DNA from: Asterella californica
Lineage: Eukaryota; Streptophyta; Marchantiopsida; Marchantiales; Aytoniaceae
DNA: 64,000 bases
Direction of reading: 5' to 3'
Assembly: GCA_036924285.1 (NCBI GenBank)
Contig: JAYKYS010000023.1
Span: 2,199,206 to 2,263,205, forward strand
Below are positions 11,869 to 21,621 of the stretch, piece by piece. Within the stretch, counting starts at the first letter, position 1; each line of letters begins with the position of its first letter. Under the pieces are notes generated by a model. That model saw only the letters and a list, made by a program, of their open reading frames with translations. It made no database searches and was not told where the DNA came from. A program made the position numbers and the translations under genes.

Positions 11869-12802
11869 GTCCGTACGTGGATCCGAAGTGCTCCACTGGA
11901 TGAACCAAACTACGAATCTGCACAACTGTTGACAGTCACCGCCACTCAAGAAGAATGCTTCCCATGCACATTCAAGAGCGAATTCAAGGAAATCCACTGT
12001 CCTAAAGACACAGACAAAGCTTCTGCACTCAAATCCAAAATCCATTCCTTGAGAAGAAGACACATTGGTGTTGGGAAGCTCACTCCCACTACGTCCTGCT
12101 CCTACTCCTCGGCACACCAGCTTAGTAACAGGACTATACAAGGATGCCGTTCCTTGCTCTAAATTGCTCATTATCTCTATCTACATCTTCGATCCACTGC
12201 TGGAAGCGAGGATGCAGACCCCTCCTGTGTACTCCAAATCTATTCATATGTCTCTAGCATCGAGTGTATTGTGTGTACAGTACAAGTGTTTTATGCGCAC
12301 AGTAGTGTGTGCACAAAAATGCCTCATGTGCTGGATGTATAATGCGCCCTCAATCCTACTCTATAATCCTACTTATGCATCCACCTTGATGCGCAGAGGG
12401 GATCCCCTCTAGTCTTCAACTACAACCAGGGGGAGATGAGCGATGTCAGGAGGCTGCCACCCCACATGCAAGCCGTTCCTTTCATGTTTAGCCATCTATC
12501 TTGCTACTCATGCGCTGCCTACTCTGCTACATGATCACCTATCTAATATTACCCTGAAACTGCCACCTCCTAAGATAGCATGTTCAGTTCCTACTAAGTT
12601 TGGACAAGTTTAACTTGTCTTATGCGCTTTGCTGCCTACTCTAATTGCTCGGATGCAATCTCCACCTGATCTGCTCCTACCTGAATTCAGCTTCTGATAA
12701 GTTGGGTAGCCCTGCGAATACCTCGGATATCATTGAGGTAGCTTCCTCTTCAACATTCGTCGTTGGCTCTACTGCTGCTGCTTCGGAAGACATAAGCGTC
12801 TT
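11869..12802. other. Flank right of G1, no clear gene
   Basis: A frame that runs into the LTR (11782-12171, minus) and short plus-strand frames have no recognisable domain. In composition and position this belongs with the older minus-strand element that G1 interrupts. Confidence 0.45.
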
Positions 12803-13345
12803 CTAGAAAGCTGAGTCGACTTGTGCTTCCTCGCTCTTTTGAGACACTAGTTCGACAGTGGGAGCCATGGTGACCTCATAAGGGTCCAGGGAAGTCGCTT
12901 CCTCCACTCGGAATACTTGGGAAGATAGCTCTTCTTCCTGTCTTCTAGAAGACACTTTGTCTTCCGAGGCTTCTTCCATGATCTTCTCGGCTTCGAACGC
13001 TGTCACTACCAAGTGAATAGTGAGGTCGAACTCCTCTTTCTCCAAATCTGTCCCGATCGATGGTCTTGGATCTTGGAAAGATGTAGTGGCTGGTCGCGGA
13101 ATCGAGAGAAGACAGTAGAGCGTCTTCATTCTCTCTATCTACCGATCCAAGTAACGGAACATGCTCTCCTTGCACTCTATCAACATCGCTCTGGACTCGT
13201 CGTTCCACTCCCTAGCTAAGGTAAGAAGCTTCCTACCCGCGGTGAAGTTAAACTTCTTCCGAAGCGCTTCCACCGTCTGAGCTAGCAACCCCTGCGCACG
13301 AGCTTCTGCTGCTTCTCATTGCGTCTTCTCGGCTGCAGTCTGTGC
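12803..13345 (-). pseudogene. Decayed gag-like region of older retroelement
   Basis: Overlapping minus-strand frames (12803-13129 and 12945-13208) are rich in Glu, Ser and Arg (EKIMEEASEDKVSSRRQEEELSSQ) and change phase several times, as expected for a decayed helical gag-like protein. No zinc knuckle or pol motif is seen. It sits directly downstream of the coiled-coil frame at 13346-14092. Confidence 0.4.
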
Positions 13346-14304
13346 TTATGCAGCTTCTCGTAGTGTCTTCCATGTCGTCTTCTTCTCTACAAGGGCGGTG
13401 ATCTTACCCCGAACTCGCAGAACCTCCTGGTCACGTTGCTGTAAACGCGCTTGCAACTCCTGGTTGCTCTTCCTCAGCTGCGCTAACTCCTTGGCAGAAG
13501 CGGCTGCTTCCGCCTTGTACTTCGCTGCAAGCTTCTCCGTGGTGCGGAGGTTAGCTTCCAGCGCTTCTACCTTCTTCTGGTCTTCTTCTTGCCGCATCAA
13601 GGTGCGCAGACCGAATCCGGGCTGTAGAGGCTTCTCTTGAGCCATTGCTCTCTTCTCCACCAACTCCATAGCTGGTTGGATCTCTGAGTAGAAGAAGACA
13701 CTAAACTCCTCCCGTATTCTTCCTGCGGAAGACAGACTCATCCTCACGATCCGAACGGAGGTGTCTTCCTTGTCTTCCAGAGGCAAGAATGCCTCTTCTG
13801 CTGCTGCCGCCTTCTGCTTCTGCGCACGAGAAGAAGCTACTCTTCTCGTCTTCCGGGGTGGAAGATCCCTCCCCATGACAGAGGCGGTCCTCTTTACTAC
13901 GCTTCCTCGCATCGCAGTAGGAGTATCCATCCAATTTTCATCTTCAGGAGTCTTCGGAAGACTCCCTGGTGTTGTAGAAGCGGTCTTCTGCTCAGGTCGG
14001 ATACTCAGCGGCTCCTCTTGAGAGTCGGACTTCGATCCAGAGTGAATGATCGAGAGGGAGGTGGTCTTCCTAAGCACACTCATAGGACCCACAGCGATGT
14101 CGCGTCTTCAGATCCACTGGAGTCGTCTTCCCTCATCAGAAGCGTCTTCTGATGAGTACCTGACCTCATCTGTGACATCAGAGTGGGAGGAAGAGTCATT
14201 GGTGCTGCTGAGCCGTCTTCTCTAGAGGTCTCCTCCTTCGCCTCGTGCTGCCTTGTTGGTCCATATCTCGTCAACTGTTCTTCTGTAAGGTCCCCCTTGG
14301 CCAC
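13346..14304 (-). pseudogene. Coiled-coil gag-like protein relic, N-terminal part
   Basis: Two minus-strand frames join here. 14080-14304 begins MAKGDLTEEQLTRYGPTRQ, which looks like a true N-terminus. 13346-14092 (248 aa) in another phase has a low-complexity basic stretch (RKTRRVASSRAQKQKAAAAEE) followed by about 90 residues of heptad-like coiled coil (KVEALEANLRTTEKLAAKYKAEAAASAKELAQLRKSNQELQARLQQRDQEVLRV, positions about 170-230). The phase change near 14090 breaks the gene. Such coiled-coil gag-like ORFs occur in large plant retroelements; assignment to one family is not possible from what remains. A host coiled-coil pseudogene is the alternative. Confidence 0.5.
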
Positions 14305-14835
14305 GTACAGATAATAAGGTCTTTGAAGTTATGAGAGGACAGGACATCTAGTGAGCAACTCCAAACACAAATTATGATTGTTGGTGATCATATATTGTGC
14401 ATATGACTATCCGATGAGAGAGATGTCAATTCAGGTGGGATTGGATTTCTACTTTTGTGAATGTTTGAGGGTAAGGGTTGTCATTTAGACTTCTTGTGGT
14501 TGAAACTCCTCCATGCTCTACTTTTTGTTTGTGCGCCGCATTTGCTTGTGTTGACGTCAAATTTTCAGAGTGATTATTCTAGTGTACTATCCGTAGTGAG
14601 ACTAGAGTTGCGAACCAATCAGACTTTTGATGTTTCTCTCACGGTGAGGTTGGACTTGTGGACCAGCAAACCATGAGAGGTTGCTTGTGGTGATGGTAGG
14701 TTCAAGTTGTCCATCCTCCTTCGAGTAGGGGATAGGTTAGCTCACTATGAGTTGAGTTACGAGAATAGTGATCATGTGTGATGATGAGGTTTGTTTCCAG
14801 TGCTCAAGTTGGAGCTGTTGGTTCATGATTGTTGG
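14305..14835. other. No gene seen
   Basis: A 71-aa plus-strand frame (14461-14676) without recognisable features is the only ORF of note. The sequence may be degenerate LTR or leader of neighbouring relics. Confidence 0.5.
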
Positions 14836-15150
14836 TCAATTCGAGCAGATGTTCTCGTCCTTAAAATTAACACGCGAAGAGAAAGATTGATCAACTCGGA
14901 GACCTAGATCAATAGAACTCCTTCTCTCACAAGTATTCTCTCTCCTGAATCTCACTGGACAACTTGCAGCATAGTGCTTCAACCCTTTACAAAAGTAGCA
15001 CCACGGTTTTGTCCTCAATTTCTTCTTGGAAAAGTCTTGCTTGTTTCTCTCAGTTCTCTCTTCAAATCTGATTTTTATTTCTCTAGAACATTCGTCCACA
15101 CCCACTATGACATCAAGATTCTGGGAAAGGTTCATAAGCCTCACTATCAT
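14836..15150 (-). pseudogene. ORF-Z relic of a decayed gypsy element
   Basis: A 104-aa frame clearly related to the G2 ORF-Z: NLDVIVGVDECSREIKIRFE, then the knuckle CYFCKGLKHYAASC, then DLGLRVDQS. The Gly before the knuckle His is replaced by Lys and the second zinc cluster is missing because the frame stops early. It is followed on the right by a leader and an LTR, in the order expected for a minus-strand element. Confidence 0.7.
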
Positions 15151-15765
15151 TCTTCTGACCCTCCATGATCTTGTCTTAAATTCGAACCCATGTAGATTTG
15201 ATCGATTAGACTATCAATTGAACTTCTGATAGTGATATCTTGAGCTCTATAGCTCAAACATGAGTGATATTTGGATCGACATATATGTTATGAGCTCCTA
15301 TGGTCTATCACAAGGTTACATAAATACAATAAGAGAAAATGACAATGAATCTAAAACTCCACTAGAAAGTGAATTGTCTACCATCAGAACTCTTAATTTC
15401 TCCTCCTTTTAGTTGCAACTGTAAGAACTAACACTCAAGAAACTTGGTGGTAGTAGTCTGATCTTCTATCCTCATCAGCATATAAAAATTCATGAAGCAC
15501 TTTACTCTCAAATTTAAACTCTAACACTTGACATATTCTCTTTCGCTAATTCTAACATCATATGTGTATAAAATGTACAAAATGATCTCAAATGCATCAT
15601 AGATAACATGATGCATCATAGATGGAATACATGAATGACTCCAAGGTCTCTAGCATGACAATAGCTCTAACCTCAAGAGTTTCTCGATCTGCTCTCTGAT
15701 AACATCATTTTGTCTAATGTAAAACTGCACTTGAAACATATCTCTCAAACCTCATAGTGATTTCT
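15151..15765 (-). other. Decayed leader between ORF-Z relic and LTR
   Basis: No ORF of note. The position corresponds to the 5' leader of the decayed gypsy element. Repeated catgatgcatcatag motifs near 15590-15630 are visible. Confidence 0.45.
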
Positions 15766-15783
15766 CAACACCGAAACCAAAAA
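15764..15783 (-). promoter_or_regulatory. Degenerate primer binding site
   Basis: The minus strand reads TTTTTGGTTTCGGTGTTGAG next to the LTR, recognisably the G1/G2 site TTTTTGGTTCCGTTGCCGGG with several changes. Confidence 0.6.
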
Positions 15784-16538
15784 TGTGACTCTCACGCTTG
15801 CTACTGATCATGTCTCTCACCCAAGGTTAACCTCTGATGATCTTTGATGAGACACATTATATAACTAGGAGGGTATAGCTAAATCTAACTCTCAACGCAC
15901 TCATATCACTCTCACACTCAAGACGAGAACTTTCATGGAGACGTAGAGATGAAGAACACACCCTTTATAAAGATATAGTGTAATCGCTTCAGAATACCAA
16001 GAAAATGAAGATGAGAGATCACGACACAACCCCTCTATTTATACTAATCTAGATTTACTATGGCAGCTATCCATAAATTTGATTTACCGTAATTTACCAG
16101 AACTAAGTCAAAGATAAATGTCATAAATCAAAGATAAATATTTCTATCTTTGACTCTATTCTAATTATTTGTTCTTCTAGAAGTATAAATAAATATTTGA
16201 AATAGAATCTCGGATCGCTCTCTATATGACAAAGTGCTAACACATAATTGAACCAAAAAGGTCAACAACACTATTGATTGTTTGACCTTAAGCTTCTATA
16301 ACCAATAAGACAAGAAGATATTATTCACCTACTTGTCATCTTATGCACAAAAAAACAAAATAGTAATTCTCACGCATAATATTTTGTCCACAAATATAAC
16401 CAACTTTAACTATGACTAATCCTAGTTATCTATCACTAATTTAGAGTGTCGTCTAGGCTTAGGACCTTATTTAGAAGACTCATCACACATAGTGTAACTT
16501 ATAACATATTTAATACTATGCAACCCCGAGGTATTACA
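15784..16538 (-). repeat. 755-bp LTR of a decayed gypsy element
   Basis: On the minus strand it starts TGTAATACCTCG and ends GAGTCACA, with a TATAAATA box at 16036-16043, matching the layout of the G2 LTR. A PBS and ORF-Z relic lie on one side and an integrase/chromodomain end on the other. It therefore serves as 5' LTR for the left fragment and 3' LTR for the right fragment, as in tandem elements that share an LTR. Confidence 0.65.
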
Positions 16539-17050
16539 ATATCTCTTGTCCGCTTCTTGAAGATCTTCTCCACTTTGTATTTTCTTCCTCATCCACTAAC
16601 GTCAGAAGTGATGACGTTGTGTGTGGAGTTGCATATTGTTTGGACCGAGGGGTATACTCACAAATAAGAGACATATGAAAAGTTGGATGAATTTTTATGT
16701 TTGAAAGAGCTCTAGTTTATATGGCAACAATATGCTTGAGAATAAAAAAGGGTCCAATGAAGCTAAGATTGAGCTTCTTAGCTCTTACCAATGAGAGGTT
16801 GGTGGTAGATAGCCAAACTCGATCTCCCACCATAAACTCCACATCTAGATGATGTGCATCTGCATATTACTTTTGGAGAGTCTATACATTCATAATTTCT
16901 CCATCGTGTGGTGGATGTCTCTACGAACTCATTGGCTATAGCCACTTTGGTTCTTGATGCCCAACTAACCCCCCGTCGTTCACTCTCCTTGGCTCGATCC
17001 AAGCATACCAACACCATAGCAACACACTTGAACCTAAGTAGTACTTCATT
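16539..17050 (-). pseudogene. Gypsy integrase C-terminus with start of a chromodomain
   Basis: On the minus strand, in more than one phase, one reads VEFMVGDRVWLSTTNLSLVRAKKLNLSFIGPF, which is the integrase C-terminal GPF module, then IHPTFHMSLICEY, then KYKVEKIFKKRTRD, which fits the first strand of a chromodomain (usual form EYEVEKILDKR). Upstream, NEFVEDIHHTMEKL matches the helix that usually precedes this module. The reading enters the LTR at RDIVIPRG, so the chromodomain is cut short or overlaps the LTR. Phase changes and stops show decay. The family is a chromovirus, different from G1 and G2, whose C-termini lack this chromodomain sequence. Confidence 0.65.
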
Positions 17051-18018
17051 CATGGATTAAACACACTCGAATAGAGCATACAGAATTCTTGAAAATAGTG
17101 TTCTTCTGTGATCAACTCCAACTTGTAGCCATTCTTTTTCGCTCTCTTGTCCATGTGTGTCAAAACTGAAGTAAAAGAATTGGCTATGTGTAGTTGTAGT
17201 AGATGTGTCTTTTTTATACAATTGCACTAGATAATAAATAAAATAACGCACTGACATTACACTATCGGAATAATTTTTACTGTACAAAATATAAATATAA
17301 ACATTTAGCCAAATATCATCATATCACTGAAATACTCTTATAAAAGGATCCATATAAATATGATACATAAAATTCTCCAGAACATAAACCTCACATATCA
17401 AGATATTAAAACATAAGAGAAAAACAGAAGAAGTAGGAAAATATCAAAAGTTATATGAATATATTATAAATTTGGTTGATAAACATAAAGAACAAATTCT
17501 TTTGCATGTAATGATATTGGGATAGCTATGGATTCAATTCAAGGATGAATGCAAAAGAGGAAATGAGATTCAAGATTTAGAACCAATAATACTAATAAAT
17601 GTCTAAATTTTAAAATCAAACAGATATAATAAAAGTCATTTCAGTTTATAAAATCAAATTCTTTGTGACTTGTGTTATCATATAAACTGTTGATATACGT
17701 GCAGTATTATTATTCCCATATCAAAGATATGGTATGATAACCTTGAACTAAGCAATTTATTAACGTTTCATTTGGAGTCTGATTGCTACTTTTATCTCAA
17801 AATCCATCAATAAGCTACAATAATCTACAAACAAAAAGATATTTTTTCTATTGATAGATTATACTTAATCTACTACTACGAAACATAATAATGGATATTA
17901 TTTTGGAAAGGAGAAAATGAAAAGGTGTTGCGTAACTGAAGAGTTGCTCGATACAAGTCAAGCTCCAATAGAAAATTTTGGAAAACCATAAAATGATCTC
18001 TTGGAGGACGTAAGACTT
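17051..18018. other. AT-rich intergenic DNA, no gene seen
   Basis: Very AT-rich with short frames only. I see nothing to annotate. Confidence 0.6.
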
Positions 18019-18183
18019 TGAGATCATAATGGATCTTCTGTGTTCAAGGGCACTTGTAGTCATATCTGGAGGTTTAAACGAGATTTTTTTTGTCATGCAA
18101 GAAATCATAATGGATCTGTTGCGTTTCAAGAGCAAAATTGCATTCATACCAGAGGTTTAAACGAGATCTTTTTTTGTTACACA
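18019..18183. repeat. Two-copy tandem repeat, period about 82 bp
   Basis: Two diverged units (18019-18100 and 18101-18183) share atcataatggatct at their start and aggtttaaacgagat near their end, followed by a T-run. Confidence 0.7.
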
Positions 18184-18639
18184 AGAGATCACAATGAAGT
18201 GACCTTAATGTGAAGTCTGTGTTCTTTTATCTTTTCAGAAGAAGATTAGTAACATTTCAGCAGTATTTTGCATTCTTCATTCATTCACATCTTTGTCTTC
18301 TCAAATCTTTTGTCTGTATTGTTGGAAGGGTCCCTGATCAAGAACTATTTCATTGTTGTCCATATTCGAATTATCAGGTTATGCTTGGGTTTGATTTTTA
18401 TCAAACTAAAACTCTCATCCGGATATATTCTACCCCGTGAGAATAATAGAAAACTACCAGAATTATCATTGTGACGTTGTTGTACTGTGATTTGTGTAAT
18501 TATTAACTGTATCTTCGTGAGAAAGATCCTTAATTTTACTATTTATGAAGCATTTTGTTTCTCTGGGTTGTTACAAATGTCTGATTTGAGTTTAATAAGA
18601 TTCTTCCTTGATGTTAATATTTGGCAGATGGAGGACCGT

Positions 18640-19191
18640 GTTATGCTTTCTTAACAAGCATACATAAATTCTATACTTGGAGAGTCAGATGGAAGATTGC
18701 AAGTCTCCAGCACTTATGGAGTAAGAAAGTGGTTTTGAGGAGACTACAGCTGAAAATGTCATTGAAGGATATCTATACAGAAATTTATTAGTGAAATTAT
18801 CAGTTGGAGCAGCAAGAAGCAAAGTACAACAACATGATATTCAACAAAAACTGAATACATTGCTCTTAATGATAGTTCTATAACCTTGATATGGTTAAAT
18901 AATTTGTTATAGATATGAGAGAAAAAACATTTGGACTTATAATATTACAAGTGGATAATTAGCGTGCAATGTTCTTGGCTAATAACAAGTTTATCAGAGA
19001 AACAACAAAAAGTTTGGATATGAAGTTACATCATATCAAAGAGAAAACTGAAGCTAAAATAATCAAGCTGGAATATTGTCCATCAGAAGACTAGCTAGCT
19101 GATATTTTTATCGAAGTCTTATCAAAATTAAACTTTAGACATATTAGAGATTTACTAGGTATGAAAGAAGTGATGCTCTAATGAAAGAGGG
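18640..19191 (+). pseudogene. Ty1/copia RNase H C-terminal relic
   Basis: Phase-broken plus-strand sequence reads WSSKKQSTTT, then YSTKTEYIALND, then IWLNNLL, FLANNKFIRETTKSLDMKLHHIKEK and KLEYCPSED, LADIFIEVLSKLNFRHIRDLLG. These are the conserved closing motifs of copia RNase H (STTEAEYIAL, LANNP...RTKHIDI.YHFIREK, ADIFTKPL). In-frame stops occur after STTT and after CPSED. A purine-rich tract and a probable LTR start follow at once, as expected for the 3' end of a copia element. The rest of pol is not recognisable to the left. Confidence 0.8.
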
Positions 19192-19497
19192 TGTTAAATA
19201 TCATTAGAGGTTCTCATCTAAACTTTACGGAAGATAAAAATGACAAAAGACGAAAAGAAAAAAAGAAAGAGATGACTTGTGACATGACCTTGAAGTGAAA
19301 AATATTGTGATAGCAGTTAGGTAAATCACTTTGAAATGACAGCAATCATCTACCAGTAATATACTAACTCACCTTCTTTGTAAGATACTATGAATCGAGT
19401 CCCTCTCTCTGTCTATACCAATTCTAAAGTCTAAATAAATATGCATTTTCATCTCAGGATATTTCTGTTTAAGTTCTCATTCTTTTCAGTGCTAACA
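19192..19497 (+). repeat. Probable copia 3' LTR
   Basis: Starts TGTTAAATATCATTAG directly after the purine-rich aatgaaagagg and ends GTGCTAACA, giving TG...CA with inverted TGTTA/TAACA tips, about 306 bp. A matching 5' LTR is not seen in the window, so the boundaries rest on position and termini only. Confidence 0.55.
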
Positions 19498-21423
19498 TAT
19501 TGATCTGTTATCTGTTTAAACAAACAGATAGTATTCTGTTAAAAGCAGATAGTATTCTGTTGTGGGAGATAAAGTTTTCATATTCTTGAGACTTGGAATG
19601 CAGTTCTCAGTTGTGTAATACGCATTTCTGGATGCCTAAGTGTCGCAGGAAGCTCCCGCCGCTTTTGACAACATAGAAGGATCGCGCTTGCGATTTGAAA
19701 GTAGCTATGACAAGATGACGCATCAAGAGAACTAACACCCGACTTTCTGAACGGTTCGCTCAGGTTCGCTCAAATCCTCGACAAAAAAAGCTGTTTGAGA
19801 ACAGAGAAGGATCGCACTTTGGAAATAATTACGACAGGATGTAGTAAAGAAGACAACACGCAGAAAAAGTATTGCCTTGAGAATGGAAGAGTCACCCTCT
19901 GCTGCGCTTTGAAAGATGAGCAGCGTGCGATACTAACATCCGATATGAAGAATTTGGGTGGAGGGGCGCGACTGCGTGTCTTCTTAGTCTCTTGTTTCGT
20001 CCTTCCCTCCCTCTTTGTGACCTTGGAGACAGAACTAAACGGAAAACTTTGCCATTCCTTCCGAAGAGTTTTCCAATGGACGGTTAGCTACTCGATGGAA
20101 ATGCATAGGAACAAAGGGTCTAACCGAACTGCATCGTATAAAAATTAGAGCCCACAATCCAGTTAGAATTGATAAGTAACGACTGTACCGACATGATGTC
20201 GTAGAGAGAACGTGGTACTGATAGGCCGGTCGAGGAGAAATGTGCTACCATTAGGAGTGAAGACGATGCTCTTGATTCCTTGAAGCGTCCAATCTTGGCA
20301 TGAACCTTCTTCCGCTGCCAGTAATAGATTAGCTCTTCAGAGCAAAAGGACGAAATAAGATGTTGGAAAGGACACTCGAGAAATAAGTGGACTCGTGTGG
20401 TCACTTGTTGCTTCGATCGCGGTCTTTGAATCTTTTGATTTCTAAAGAGTCTCTTTGTGCTGCCAGAGTGGTCCTGAAATGAGGAAGCAATGTGCAGACG
20501 TTCTCCTCTACTTCAGTCTCCAGAATGATATCTTTCACATGTGCATCTGGACTCGATAGATCGTGTTGAAATTTCCTGGCTGTATGGAAGTCGATCAGTG
20601 ACGTCAGTTTCAACCTCATGAGCAATTTATTTACCGAGGTCTATGCATTCTTCAGACTTTAACATTTGTTTTGAGATGTGACATTATGTACAATCGAGTT
20701 ATGATTCTGATGAAGTCACGTGATCTAGGATGTTTTGAGCAATAGAGCTGGTGAAGTAACCACGTACAAATTAAGAAGTAGAACCCAAGCGTTATGTAAT
20801 TGCAGTTTTGAATGAAACTTACATCATGGACATCGTGTAAGTGTCTTCGAATCATCATCCAATTATCGTTTCACAGTGCGCCATCGGGGCGGCGTCCACC
20901 CTGTTCAGTTTCGGCCACAGATGAAGCATCTGATTTCTGGAGAAGCACAGTGCTGTTTATTTGTGAAGTTTGCACTGCAAGCCCAATTTATGCCACCCTG
21001 GCGTGCGGTCATACCGCTTCCTTGACCACCATGTAATCCCAGTTCCCCACAAACTTCACACAGATTCGCTTTGTTCCAACGCGGGAGATTCTGTACATTG
21101 CCTTAAGTTTAAAAGTAGGAAGATTGAGACTCTTTTGATGAATAGGAACGCTTCAGTTACCCCCATGCTAAAGCCGCGTAGTGAGTTCTTGAGCTCATGC
21201 ATTACAGAGGAGGTGATATGAGAGGATGGTTACAAACAATCTGCTCAACGTTCCGTGGATTGTAAGCAGATCAGATTCTATGTTGTTGTCAACTGCATTA
21301 CCCGACTCAGTCAGCATTGGACATGTACAGATAGAGTAAGGCGTAGAGGAAAGCCGAATCTCTTGATGACACTCATCAATTATTTCAAACAATGGTGGTA
21401 AAATGCTATGAAACAGCTGTGTT
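19498..21423. other. No clear gene
   Basis: Several frames of 70-117 aa on both strands lack recognisable domains. A diverged duplication is visible: 19668-19735 and 19798-19860 share gaaggatcgc followed by related sequence. Some GC-richer patches may be decayed exons, but I cannot name them. Confidence 0.5.
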
Positions 21424-21621
21424 ATGACTCTCCATGAACATTGCTTCCGAATCGGCATTCGACAAGGCCCAGTATACTCAGTGGCGGTTTCTCCTTGCGA
21501 TAATCTCATAGCTTCGGGTTCACAAGACAAAACTATACGTCTGTGGATTCCAACTGTGTATGTATTTCTGATCTCTACACCAAAGCCATGTGCTAATTAC
21601 GTACATCGGCGTCTGGTCTAA
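21424..21621 (+). pseudogene. Isolated WD40-repeat fragment
   Basis: A 65-aa frame contains one good WD40 repeat, GPVYSVAVSPCDNLIASGSQDKTIRLW, at about 21463-21555, with the hallmark VAVSP, SGSQDKTI and terminal LW (WD position). No second repeat is found in any frame nearby. WD40 proteins need at least about seven blades, so this is either one exon of a gene whose other exons I cannot see or a gene fragment. Sequence after the repeat (tgtgtatgta) could be a 5' splice site. The close SGSxDKTIRLW form is common in NACHT-WD40-type proteins, but that is not evidence of family. Confidence 0.5.

Noticed and set aside
16778..17053. 91-aa minus-strand ORF as an independent gene
   Set aside because: An alternate phase of the same DNA reads as integrase C-terminal sequence, so the ORF is a shifted relic.
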